Shown piece after piece: positions 54,170-62,727 of a stretch of 64,000 bases of DNA (the first letter of the stretch is position 1; every line of letters starts with the position of its first letter). Below the pieces are notes generated by a model. That model was not told the origin of the DNA. It did no database searches and was given only the letters and a program-made list of their open reading frames with translations. The DNA comes from Streptomyces sp. PsTaAH-137 (lineage in GTDB: Bacteria > Actinomycetota > Actinomycetes > Streptomycetales > Streptomycetaceae), in the NCBI RefSeq assembly GCF_003259365.1, contig NZ_QLLY01000001.1, positions 186,001-250,000 on the forward strand, in the 5' to 3' direction. The position numbers and the translations under genes are program-made.

Positions 54170-55857
54170 CAGTTGCCGCTGCCGTTCTTGTCGATGAGCT
54201 TCTTGTACCAGTCGCGCAGCTTGTCGCCGCCGGACGACTTCCAGGTGGAGATGGCCTGCTGCACGTCGGAGAGCTTCTTGTTGCCGCGCACGTAGTCGAT
54301 CTCCAGCTGCTCGAACTGGCTGGAGAGGCTCGCGTACCGGGTCGGCTCGACGATGTTCATGCCGTACGTGCTGGTGTTCTTCATGAACGCGCCCTGGCGC
54401 TGCTCCCACTCGACCTGCTTGCGGGCGATGTCGGGGTAGTCGGGGTGCGCGAAGTAGGGGGCCGGCGCGGAGAGCATCACCCAGGCGTTGATGACCTCCT
54501 GGTTGCCCTGGTCGTTCTTGACCGGGGTGCCGTCCTTGACCGTGTAGTGGGTTCCCTCGGTGCCGTAGTTGACGAGCATGAACTCCTTGGTGCCGTACGG
54601 CGCGGCGGCGAAGTTCGCGGCGGCGAGCGCGTTCTCGACCGTCTCCTTGGAGGCGCCCTTGCGGATCAGCGACCAGATCGTGGCGGGCGAGCTGGCCCAC
54701 AGGGTGGGGTCGCCGCCGTCGGGGGCGAACAGGTCCATCGCGTCCATCTCGAAGTCCGGGTTGGACTTCGCCTGCTCGGCGGTCTTCACGTACCACTGGG
54801 ACATGTCCATGTTGAACATGAGGACCTGGCCCGCGGTGAACCGCTGTCCCGCGTCGCCCGAGCGGGCCTTGTCGTCCGGGTGCACGACGCCCGCGTCGAA
54901 GAGCTTGCGGGTCCACTCCAGCGCTTCGAGGTACTCGGGCTGCTCGACGCGGTAGGTCAGCTTGCCGTTGCTCTCGATGTGCCAGCCGAGGGTGCCCGAG
55001 GGGCGCACCCCGAAGATGTTGAAGCCTGTCCACGACATGTCCGCGCAGGCGTACACCTTCGCCTTCGCGCTGGTCGCCTCCTTGGCCCAGCTCAGGAACT
55101 CGTCCGCCGACTTGGGGACGTCGTACCCCTTCTTGTCGAAGATGTCCTTGCGGTAGTACGCCGGGTTGAACGTCGCAGCGGCGGACGGCATGGGGATGCC
55201 GCGCAGGGCGCCGCCGAAGATGCCCATCCGCCAGGAGTCCGAGGGGATCGCCGCGAGGTTCGGATACTTCTTCACCTTGTCGCCCGCGAGGTACGGGCCC
55301 AGGTCCATGAACTTCGCGGTGATCGCGTTGGAGATCTTGCCGACGAGTTCCCAGCTCGGCACGACCACCATGTCGGGTATCGAGCTGGACGCCAGCACGG
55401 CGCCGAGCTTCTCGCCGTAGGTGTTGCCGTCCTGGTTCTGCCAGGTGATCCTGGTGCCCGCCGCCTGGTCGAGCTGCGTGTAGTAGGCGCAGTTCGCCTT
55501 GGGCGCGGTGCCCCAGAGCGGGGACATGACCTTCAGGGGAGCGCCGGTGCCGAGCTTGCTCTTCACCGAGGCGGACAGGGCGGAGAGGTCGACCTTGGCG
55601 GTGTAGGCCGCCGCCGATCCGTTCTTCGACGAGATGTCCGGCCGGGCGAAGGTGCTCGCGATGTACGTCGGCAGCAGCTTCGCGGCGTTCTTCTCGGATG
55701 TGGTGCCCTCCCGGTCCTTGCTCTCCGACCCGCCGCAGGCGGAGAGCAGGGGCACTCCGCCTGCCACGGCGACGGCGGCGACAGCCGTCGAGCCGAGGAA
55801 GGTTCTCCGGCTCGGACCGGGATTCACGGAGTGTGCGGTGGAGGAGTTCGGCGTCAT
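54169..55857 (-). CDS. Sugar ABC transporter substrate-binding lipoprotein
   Basis: A 562-residue extracellular binding protein. The N-terminus is a Tat-type lipoprotein signal: SRRTFLGS followed by the lipobox LLSACGG. The mature part is a large type 1 sugar-binding protein of the LplA class, longer than the usual ~430 residues, as in those binding complex oligosaccharides. The ATG at 55857 is used: GAAGGG lies 9 bases upstream, and a longer in-frame start would put extra residues before the signal. A TCGAAGCGCTTCGA palindrome lies 38 bases upstream of the start, between promoter and gene. It is the first gene of a six-gene operon running to GH12. Confidence 0.92.
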   Translation of the reverse strand: MTPNSSTAHSVNPGPSRRTFLGSTAVAAVAVAGGVPLLSACGGSESKDREGTTSEKNAAKLLPTYIASTFARPDISSKNGSAAAYTAKVDLSALSASVKSKLGTGAPLKVMSPLWGTAPKANCAYYTQLDQAAGTRITWQNQDGNTYGEKLGAVLASSSIPDMVVVPSWELVGKISNAITAKFMDLGPYLAGDKVKKYPNLAAIPSDSWRMGIFGGALRGIPMPSAAATFNPAYYRKDIFDKKGYDVPKSADEFLSWAKEATSAKAKVYACADMSWTGFNIFGVRPSGTLGWHIESNGKLTYRVEQPEYLEALEWTRKLFDAGVVHPDDKARSGDAGQRFTAGQVLMFNMDMSQWYVKTAEQAKSNPDFEMDAMDLFAPDGGDPTLWASSPATIWSLIRKGASKETVENALAAANFAAAPYGTKEFMLVNYGTEGTHYTVKDGTPVKNDQGNQEVINAWVMLSAPAPYFAHPDYPDIARKQVEWEQRQGAFMKNTSTYGMNIVEPTRYASLSSQFEQLEIDYVRGNKKLSDVQQAISTWKSSGGDKLRDWYKKLIDKNGSGN

Positions 55858-55894
55858 TGCTGCAACCCTTCGGGACAACGCATCGCGCATTTCG

Positions 55895-55908
55895 TCGAAG
55901 CGCTTCGA
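55895..55908. promoter_or_regulatory. LacI-type operator of the transport operon
   Basis: TCGAAGCGCTTCGA, a perfect 14-base palindrome identical to the core of the regulator's own sites. It lies 38 bases upstream of the binding-protein start, where a repressor would block transcription. Confidence 0.88.
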
Positions 55909-55991
55909 TGTTGCAGCGACATTAAGGGAACCCCCTGGGGCCCACAAGGTGCGTGCATCAGATTCCTGAACGCAGGGTCACTGTCGGGCAC

Positions 55992-56034
55992 TTGACACCT
56001 GACATCTTCTGTACGGAGCATCGAAGCGCTTCGA
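55992..56034 (+). promoter_or_regulatory. Promoter and LacI operator of the GH3-GH31 operon
   Basis: TCGAAGCGCTTCGA at 56021-56034 is identical to the site in front of the transport operon. A consensus-like -35 box TTGACA at 55992-55997 faces the GH3 gene; the -10 region at about 56015-56021 is weak (GAGCAT) and abuts the operator, so a bound repressor should cover the start site. Confidence 0.75.
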
Positions 56035-56090
56035 AGATTTCTTGCGCCGGTCGGTGAGACGACCGCCCCATCTCGACAAGGGACCCGCCC

Positions 56091-58910
56091 GTGACCGAAG
56101 AATTCCCGCTCGACCCCGGCGGCACCCCGCCTGCCGACAAGCGCGTCGACGACCTGCTTGCCGCGCTCTCGCTCGACGAACGCATCGCGCTGCTGCACCA
56201 GTTCACGCCCGGCGTGGAGCGGCTCGGCCTCGCCGCGTTCCGCACCGGTCAGGAGGCGCTGCACGGGGTCGCCTGGATGGGCCCGGCCACCGTCTTCCCA
56301 CAGTCCGTCGGGCTCGGCGCCACCTGGAACGAGGACCTGGTGCGCCGGGTCGGCGACGCCGTCTCCGGTGAGGTCCGCGCGATGCGCGCCCGCGACGAGC
56401 GCGTCGGGCTCAACGTCTGGGCGCCCACCGTCAATCTGCTGCGCCACCCGCTGTGGGGCCGCAACGAGGAGGGGTACTCCGAGGACCCCTGCCTCACCGC
56501 CGCCATCGCCACCGCCTACACGCGCGGCCTGCGCGGCACCCACCCCACCTACTGGCGCACCGCCCCCGTCCTCAAGCACTGGCTCGCCCACAACAACGAG
56601 ACCGCCCGCGACACGGCCAGCTCCTCCGTGCGCCCGCGCGTCCTGCACGAGTACGACCTCAAAGCGTTCCGGCGACCCGTCGAGGAAGGCGCCGTGGCCG
56701 GCGTCATGCCCGCCTACAACCTCGTCAACGGCCGCCCGAACCACGTGTCCCCGTACCTGCGCGAGCAGTTGAGGACCTGGACCGACCAGGAACTCCTCGT
56801 CTGCTCGGACGCGGGCGCGCCCAGCAACCTCGTCGACTCCGAGCACTACTACGCCACCCACGAGGAGGCCACCGCCGCCGCGCTCGTCGCGGGCGTGGAC
56901 AGCTTCACCGACCACGGCACCGACTCGTCACAGATCACCGGCCGGATCCGCGGCGCCCTGGAGCGGGGGCTGATCACCGAGTCCGACATCGACACCGCCG
57001 TACGCCGCCAGCTCGACGTCCGCGCCCGCCTCGGCGAGTTCGAGGACACCGACCCGCTGCCGCCCGGCGACTTCGACACCGAGGCCCATCGCGCCCTCGC
57101 TCAGGAGGCCGCCGAACAGGCCGTCGTGCTGCTCAAGAACGACGGTGTGCTGCCGCTCCCCGACGACGCCCGGATCGCACTCGTCGGCCTGCTCGCCGAC
57201 GAGTGCAAGACCGACTGGTACAGCGGCACCCTCCTCCACCGCTCCACCCCGCTCGACGGCCTCCACGAGCGTTTCGGCCCGGACCGGGTCACCTTCACGG
57301 AGGGCGTCGACCGGGTCCGCCTCCACTGCGACGAGGGATGGCTGTACGTCCCCGAAGGCTCCGCCGCCACCGGGACACGCGGCGCCGAGGGCGCCCTCGA
57401 CCCGGCGCTGCTCGCCGGCCGCACCGACCTCCCGCCGCTCACCACCCGGACCGACGAGAGCACCGAACTCGCCCTGGTCGACTGGGGCGACGGCGTCCTC
57501 ACCCTGCGCGCGCCCGACGGCCGCTATCTGTCGGTCGCCGACGACGGCCTCGTGCGGGCCGCCGCGGACCAGCCGGGCGGCTGGATCGTCCAGGAGACGT
57601 TCACCCTCGAAGCGGCCCACGACGGGCACCTCCTCAAGCACACGGGATCGGGTCGGTACGTCGAGGTCGCCGCCGACGGCGTGAAGGTTGCCGACCGGGG
57701 CACCGTTTTCCGGATGGAGTACGTGGAGCGCGGCGCCGACGCCGTGACCAGGGCCGCGGCCGACGCCGATGTCGTGATCGTCGTCGCGGGCAACGATCCG
57801 CACATCAACGGCCGCGAGACCGAGGACCGCACCACCCTCGCCCTGCCCGCGCAGCAGGACGCCCTGTGGCGGGCCGCCCGCGCCGCCAACCCGAACACCG
57901 TCCTCGCCCTGGTCTCCGCCTACCCGTACGCCGTCCCCGACGCCGACCGGGAACTGCCCGCCCTGCTGTGGACGGCGCACGGCGGGCAGGCGGCGGGCCG
58001 CGCCCTGGCCCGGGTCCTCGCGGGCGACGTGAGCCCGGCAGGCCGGCTCCCGCAGACCTGGTACGCGGCCGACACCGACCTGCCGGACCTCCTCGACTAC
58101 GACATCATCGGCTCGCGCCAGACGTACCTGTACTACGAGGGCACCCCGCTCTACCCCTTCGGCCACGGACTGACGTACGGCTCCTTCGCGTACGAAGAGC
58201 TGAGCGTCGAAGTCGGCTCCGATGCGCTGGAGTTGACCTTCACCGTCACCAACACCGGGGCCCGCCGCGCGGACGAGGTCCCGCAGCTCTACGTCCGCCC
58301 GCTCGGGATGCCGGTGCCGCGCCCGCGCCGTCAGCTCCTCGCGCACCGGCGGCTCACCCTGGCGCCGGGCGCCCGCGAGCGGATCACCTGCACGGTGCCG
58401 GTCGCCGACCTCGGCCACTTCGACGTCGCGCACGACCGCTGGAGCGTGACCCCGGGAACGTACGAACTCCTCGTCGGCGCCTCCAGCGAGGACATCCGCC
58501 TCACCGCCGAGATCACCGTCGACGGCGACGCGCCCGCACCCCGGCCCGTCGTCACACGCGGTCTGGACGCGGCGGCCTACGACGAACAGCGCGGCACCGA
58601 GATCGTCGATCGCACGAAGACACACGGCGACGCGGTCACCCCGGTCGGCGCGTCGGGCGAACTCCTCTACCGCTCCTGCGACTTCGGGACCGGTGGTGTG
58701 ACGGGCGTCCAGGTCGAGGCCGCGGGCGAGGGAACCGTGACCGTCGGCGACGGCCCCGCGCTCACGGTCCCCGCCACCGGCGGCCCGTACCGCTACGTCA
58801 CGCTCGACGCCGACTTCACCGCCACCGGTGTGCGCGACCTGCGCGTGACGGTCGACGGCGCGGTCCGCCTGGCCCGGCTCACCTTCATCCCGCGGAGGCT
58901 CGACGCATGA
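56091..58910 (+). CDS. Glycoside hydrolase family 3 with inserted beta-trefoil-like region and C-terminal module
   Basis: A 939-residue enzyme. The N-terminal TIM barrel carries the nucleophile Asp240 (LLVCSDAGAP). The sandwich domain is interrupted near residues 430-545 by a ~115-residue insertion with two repeats of the type DGRYLSVADDG and SGRYVEVAADG. This recalls a fascin/ricin-type trefoil where many GH3 enzymes have PA14. A fibronectin-III-like domain (PLYPFGHGLTYGSF) follows, and the last ~90 residues form an extra beta domain, perhaps carbohydrate-binding. No signal peptide, so cytoplasmic; likely beta-glucosidase or beta-xylosidase. GTG at 56091 with AAGGGA upstream. Its stop overlaps the GH31 start. 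Confidence 0.9.
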   Translation: MTEEFPLDPGGTPPADKRVDDLLAALSLDERIALLHQFTPGVERLGLAAFRTGQEALHGVAWMGPATVFPQSVGLGATWNEDLVRRVGDAVSGEVRAMRARDERVGLNVWAPTVNLLRHPLWGRNEEGYSEDPCLTAAIATAYTRGLRGTHPTYWRTAPVLKHWLAHNNETARDTASSSVRPRVLHEYDLKAFRRPVEEGAVAGVMPAYNLVNGRPNHVSPYLREQLRTWTDQELLVCSDAGAPSNLVDSEHYYATHEEATAAALVAGVDSFTDHGTDSSQITGRIRGALERGLITESDIDTAVRRQLDVRARLGEFEDTDPLPPGDFDTEAHRALAQEAAEQAVVLLKNDGVLPLPDDARIALVGLLADECKTDWYSGTLLHRSTPLDGLHERFGPDRVTFTEGVDRVRLHCDEGWLYVPEGSAATGTRGAEGALDPALLAGRTDLPPLTTRTDESTELALVDWGDGVLTLRAPDGRYLSVADDGLVRAAADQPGGWIVQETFTLEAAHDGHLLKHTGSGRYVEVAADGVKVADRGTVFRMEYVERGADAVTRAAADADVVIVVAGNDPHINGRETEDRTTLALPAQQDALWRAARAANPNTVLALVSAYPYAVPDADRELPALLWTAHGGQAAGRALARVLAGDVSPAGRLPQTWYAADTDLPDLLDYDIIGSRQTYLYYEGTPLYPFGHGLTYGSFAYEELSVEVGSDALELTFTVTNTGARRADEVPQLYVRPLGMPVPRPRRQLLAHRRLTLAPGARERITCTVPVADLGHFDVAHDRWSVTPGTYELLVGASSEDIRLTAEITVDGDAPAPRPVVTRGLDAAAYDEQRGTEIVDRTKTHGDAVTPVGASGELLYRSCDFGTGGVTGVQVEAAGEGTVTVGDGPALTVPATGGPYRYVTLDADFTATGVRDLRVTVDGAVRLARLTFIPRRLDA

Positions 58911-61141
58911 AGTTCACCGACGGTTTCTGGCTGATGCGCGACGGAGTACGGGCCTCGTACGCCACCGAGGTCCGCGACCTCCGCGCCGCCGACGACCGGT
59001 TCACCGCGTACGCCGCCGTACGGCAGGTGCGCGACCGGGGCGACACCCTCAACCAGCCGCTGATCACCCTCGACTGCTTCTCGCCCGCCGAAGGGATCAT
59101 CGGGGTCCGCGTCACCCACCACGCGGGCAGGCGCAGGCCGGGCCCCGACTTCGAGCTGTCGCCGACCGAGGGCGGCAGCGGGGCCCGCGTCACCCGCGAC
59201 GGCACGGCCACCGAGCTGACGAGCGGGCCGATCGGCGTACGCCTCGACACGGCGGGGGAGTGGGGCCTGGAGTTCTTCGACACCTCAACAGGCGCGCGCC
59301 TCACGGGAGTCGACCGCAAGGGAACGGCGTTCGCCACCACCGGCGACGGCGCCCACCACATGATCACCCAGCTGGCGCTCGGCGTCGGTGAACACATCTA
59401 CGGCCTCGGCGAACGCTTCACCCCGTTCGTGAAGAACGGCCAGACCGTCGACATCTGGCAGGCCGACGGGGGCACCAGCAGCGAACAGGCCTACAAGAAC
59501 ATCCCGTTCCACCTGTCCTCGCGCGGCTACGGCGTCCTCGTCAACCATCCGGGCAGGGTCAGCTACGAGATCGGCTCGGAGTCCGTCGGGCAACTGCAGT
59601 TCAGCGTCGAGGACCAGTCCGTCGAGTTCTACGTCGTCGCCGGGCCGACGCCGAAGGACGTACTGCGCCGCTACACCGCCCTCACCGGTCGCCCGGCCCT
59701 GCCGCCCGCTTGGTCCTTCGGCCTGTGGCTCACCACTTCGTTCTGCACGGAGTACGACGAGGCGACGGTGACCTCGTTCGTCGACGGCATGGCGGAGCGC
59801 CGGATCCCGCTCTCCGTCTTCCACTTCGACTGTTTCTGGATGCGCGAGTACCAGTGGTCGGACTTCACCTGGGACCCGGACGTGTTCCCCGACCCGGCCG
59901 GCATGCTGCGCCGCCTCAAGGCGCGGGGCCTGCGGATCAGCATGTGGATCAACCCCTACATCGCCCAGAAGTCCGCCCTCTTCGCGGAGGCCGCGGACCG
60001 GGGCTTCCTGGTGCGGCGCCCCAACGGCGACGTGTGGCAGTGGGACCTGTGGCAGCCGGGCATGGCGCTCGTGGACTTCACGGATCCGGCCGCCCGCGAG
60101 TGGTACACGGACAAGCTGCGCGGCCTGCTCGACCAGGGCGTGGACACCTTCAAGACGGACTTCGGGGAGCGGGTGCCGACGGACGTCGTCTGGCACGACG
60201 GCTCCGACCCCGAGCGCATGCACAACTACTACGCGCACCTCTACAACCGCACCGTCTTCGAACTCCTCGAAAAGGAACGCGGCAACGGAGACGCACTCGT
60301 CTTCGCCCGCTCCGCGACCGTCGGCGGCCAGCAGTACCCGGTGCACTGGGGCGGCGACTGCTTCGCCTCGTTCGGCGCCATGGCCGAGTCCCTGCGCGGC
60401 GGCCTGTCGCTGTCCCTGTCCGGGTTCGGGTTCTGGTCGCACGACATCGGCGGCTTCGAGGGCACCCCCGACCCTGCGGTCTTCAAGCGCTGGCTCGCCT
60501 TCGGGCTGCTCTCCTCGCACAGCCGGCTGCACGGCAACGTCTCGTACCGGGTGCCGTGGGAGTTCGGCGAGGAGGCGGTCGACGTGGCCCGGCGGTTCAC
60601 GCTGCTCAAGCACCGCCTGATGCCGTACCTGTACGGTGTCGCGACCGAGGCCCACGCCACCGGGGTGCCCGCGATGCGCCCGATGGTCCTGGAGTTCCCC
60701 GACGACCCGACCTGCCGGACCCTCGACCGCCAGTACATGCTGGGCCCGGACCTCCTGGTCGCGCCGGTCTTCTCCGCCGACGGCGACGTCGAGTACTACC
60801 TCCCCGAGGGCACCTGGACGCACCTGCTCACCGGCGAGCACGTCCAGGGTCCCGGCTGGCGCCGCGAGACGCACGGCTTCGACAGTCTGCCGCTGTACGT
60901 CCGGCCCGGCGCGGTGCTGCCGATGGGCGCGGACGACCAGCGCCCGGATGGCGACTGGCCCGACGGACTCACGCTCCTCGTCACCCCGGACGCCGACGAC
61001 GTGACGGTCCGCGTCCCGGGCCACGGCGGCCGGGAGGCGAGCCCCGCCGCCACGTACCGGGTACGCCGGGACGCGCCGGGCGGGGCAGTCGCCGTGGAGG
61101 CCGAGGGAACCCGACTCCCTTACCGGGTCCGGGAGATGTGA
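58907..61141 (+). CDS. yicI: Alpha-xylosidase, glycoside hydrolase family 31 (YicI-like)
   Basis: A 744-residue enzyme very close to the E. coli alpha-xylosidase YicI. The nucleophile Asp418 lies in FKTDFGERVPTD and the acid/base Asp484 in HWGGDCFASF, only two off the YicI numbers (416, 482). FWSHDIGGFEG and GVGEHIYGLGERFTPFVKNG are also typical. It releases alpha-1,6-linked xylose from xyloglucan oligosaccharides, which is the strongest single pointer to xyloglucan in the locus. The ATG at 58907 overlaps the stop of GH3 (ATGA), with GGAGG ahead. No signal peptide. Convergent with GH43, whose stop lies 2 bases away. Confidence 0.95.
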   Translation: MKFTDGFWLMRDGVRASYATEVRDLRAADDRFTAYAAVRQVRDRGDTLNQPLITLDCFSPAEGIIGVRVTHHAGRRRPGPDFELSPTEGGSGARVTRDGTATELTSGPIGVRLDTAGEWGLEFFDTSTGARLTGVDRKGTAFATTGDGAHHMITQLALGVGEHIYGLGERFTPFVKNGQTVDIWQADGGTSSEQAYKNIPFHLSSRGYGVLVNHPGRVSYEIGSESVGQLQFSVEDQSVEFYVVAGPTPKDVLRRYTALTGRPALPPAWSFGLWLTTSFCTEYDEATVTSFVDGMAERRIPLSVFHFDCFWMREYQWSDFTWDPDVFPDPAGMLRRLKARGLRISMWINPYIAQKSALFAEAADRGFLVRRPNGDVWQWDLWQPGMALVDFTDPAAREWYTDKLRGLLDQGVDTFKTDFGERVPTDVVWHDGSDPERMHNYYAHLYNRTVFELLEKERGNGDALVFARSATVGGQQYPVHWGGDCFASFGAMAESLRGGLSLSLSGFGFWSHDIGGFEGTPDPAVFKRWLAFGLLSSHSRLHGNVSYRVPWEFGEEAVDVARRFTLLKHRLMPYLYGVATEAHATGVPAMRPMVLEFPDDPTCRTLDRQYMLGPDLLVAPVFSADGDVEYYLPEGTWTHLLTGEHVQGPGWRRETHGFDSLPLYVRPGAVLPMGADDQRPDGDWPDGLTLLVTPDADDVTVRVPGHGGREASPAATYRVRRDAPGGAVAVEAEGTRLPYRVREM

Positions 61142-61143
61142 GG

Positions 61144-62613
61144 TCACGCGGCGGGCGGCCCCGGCAGCGGTTCGCACGTGAACCAGTCGAAGTGGACGGT
61201 GCCCTCGGCCGCGTACAGGCCGATGACCCGGCCGGTGAAGCCGCCGGCCACCTCGGTCGACAGGTAGCGGCCGTCGAGCGCGGCCAGCGCGGTGAAGGCG
61301 CCGTCCGGTCCCGTGACGCCGAAGGTGAGCGTGTCGGGGCCCGAGCGCGCGTCCAGGACCGGCTGTCCGGTCACGTCGACGCCGAGCACCAACGGCCCGT
61401 CCGGAACGGGGTGTTCGGCGATCACGGTGGACACGGGTCCGATCCGGGCGCGTACGCGTGCCAGGCCGCCGCCCGCCTCGATCTCGTAGCGGTGGTCCTC
61501 GTCGAGCCGGACCGCGAGCCCGCCCCTGCCCTCGCCCGGGTCGATCCGCGTGCGGGTCCGGCAGGTGAGCAGGTCCTGCCGGCGGCCGACGAACGTCACG
61601 TCGGGGGCGTCGAGCCCGGCCCCGCGGGCGCGCAGGGTCAGCCGCCCCGGCCGGTCCTTCGTCGTGCAGTGCGAGGCGGGCCGGGACCGTGGCGAGAGCC
61701 AGCCGGGCGCGAGTTCGGGCGCGTCGAAGTCGTCGCGGTAGGCGGCCGCGGCGGGCCCGGAGACGAGCGCGCCGACCACCGGCCAGCCGTCCTCCCAGCG
61801 CACCGGCGCCAGGAACGTCTCCCGCCCCAGCACGTGCCAGCCGGGGGAGCCGCCGCCGGGCCGCACCCCGAGGAACACCATCCACCAGGTGCCGTCCGGG
61901 GCCTGGACGAGATCGGCGTGGCCGGTGTTCTGCACCGGGTCGTCCGTGGACCGGTGGGACAGCACCGGATTCGCCGGGCACGGCTCGAACGGCCCGGACG
62001 GCGAGGGACCGCGCGCAACGGAGACGCCGTGCCCGCGCTCGGTGCCGCCCTCGGCGATCAGCAGGTACCAGGTGCCGTCGATCCGGTACAGGTGCGGCGC
62101 CTCCGGGGCCTTGGCGCCGGGCGTGCCCGACCACAGGCGGCGCGGGGGGCCGAGCGTCCGCCCGGTGTACGGGTCGATCGGCACCTGCGAGATCCCGGCG
62201 GTGGTGCACCAGCAGGTGCCGTCCTCGTCCCAGGCGAGGTCCGGGTCGATGCCGTGCACCCCGGGCAGGGGGACCGGGTCCGACCACGGTCCCGCCGGAT
62301 CGGTGGCGGTGACGAGGAGGTTCCCGCCGCCCTCCGCGCAGTTGGTGACGATCAGCCAGAAGCGGCCGTCGTGGTGGCGCAGCGTCGGCGCGTAGATCCC
62401 GCCGGACGCGGGGGTGCCCGTGGGCAGCGTCAGCTGGTCCGGCCGGTCGAGGACGTTGCCGATCTGCGTCCAGTGCCGCAGGTCCCGGCTGTGGAAGAGC
62501 GGGACGCCGGGCACATACTCGAAGCTGGAGCACGCGAGGTAGTAGTCGTCGCCGACCCGGCAGATGCTCGGGTCGGGGTGGAAACCGGGTATGACCGGGG
62601 TGCGGTCCGCCAT
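61144..62613 (-). CDS. Glycoside hydrolase family 43 (arabinofuranosidase/xylosidase type)
   Basis: A 489-residue protein. A five-bladed propeller (1-300) has the three catalytic acids: Asp14 (GFHPDPSI), Asp123 (HGIDPDLAW) and Glu171 (KAPEAPHLY). A C-terminal beta-sandwich (about 310-489) is the DUF1349-like/GH43_C2-type domain found in beta-xylosidase and alpha-L-arabinofuranosidase members. No signal peptide. In this locus it could remove arabinose or xylose side units. GAGAGGG precedes the ATG at 62613. Its upstream region carries two TCGAAGCGCTTC sites. Confidence 0.92.
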   Translation of the reverse strand: MADRTPVIPGFHPDPSICRVGDDYYLACSSFEYVPGVPLFHSRDLRHWTQIGNVLDRPDQLTLPTGTPASGGIYAPTLRHHDGRFWLIVTNCAEGGGNLLVTATDPAGPWSDPVPLPGVHGIDPDLAWDEDGTCWCTTAGISQVPIDPYTGRTLGPPRRLWSGTPGAKAPEAPHLYRIDGTWYLLIAEGGTERGHGVSVARGPSPSGPFEPCPANPVLSHRSTDDPVQNTGHADLVQAPDGTWWMVFLGVRPGGGSPGWHVLGRETFLAPVRWEDGWPVVGALVSGPAAAAYRDDFDAPELAPGWLSPRSRPASHCTTKDRPGRLTLRARGAGLDAPDVTFVGRRQDLLTCRTRTRIDPGEGRGGLAVRLDEDHRYEIEAGGGLARVRARIGPVSTVIAEHPVPDGPLVLGVDVTGQPVLDARSGPDTLTFGVTGPDGAFTALAALDGRYLSTEVAGGFTGRVIGLYAAEGTVHFDWFTCEPLPGPPAA

Positions 62614-62627
62614 GAAAGCCCTCTCCG

Positions 62628-62696
62628 TCGAAGCGCTTCAACGCACACTACAGCCCTAGCCGGAGGGGTAGTTGGGTTCACCGTCGAAGCGCTTCC
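62628..62696. promoter_or_regulatory. Two LacI-type operators upstream of GH43
   Basis: TCGAAGCGCTTCA (62628-62640) lies 15 bases upstream of the GH43 start, and TCGAAGCGCTTCC (62684-62696) lies 56 bases farther. Both keep 11 of 12 core positions and are imperfect only at one edge. The second also lies 31 bases from the stop of the lactonase gene, so it belongs with GH43. Confidence 0.8.
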
Positions 62697-62727
62697 GGTC
62701 CGCGCCTGCGCCCGTGCCCGCGTCGCG

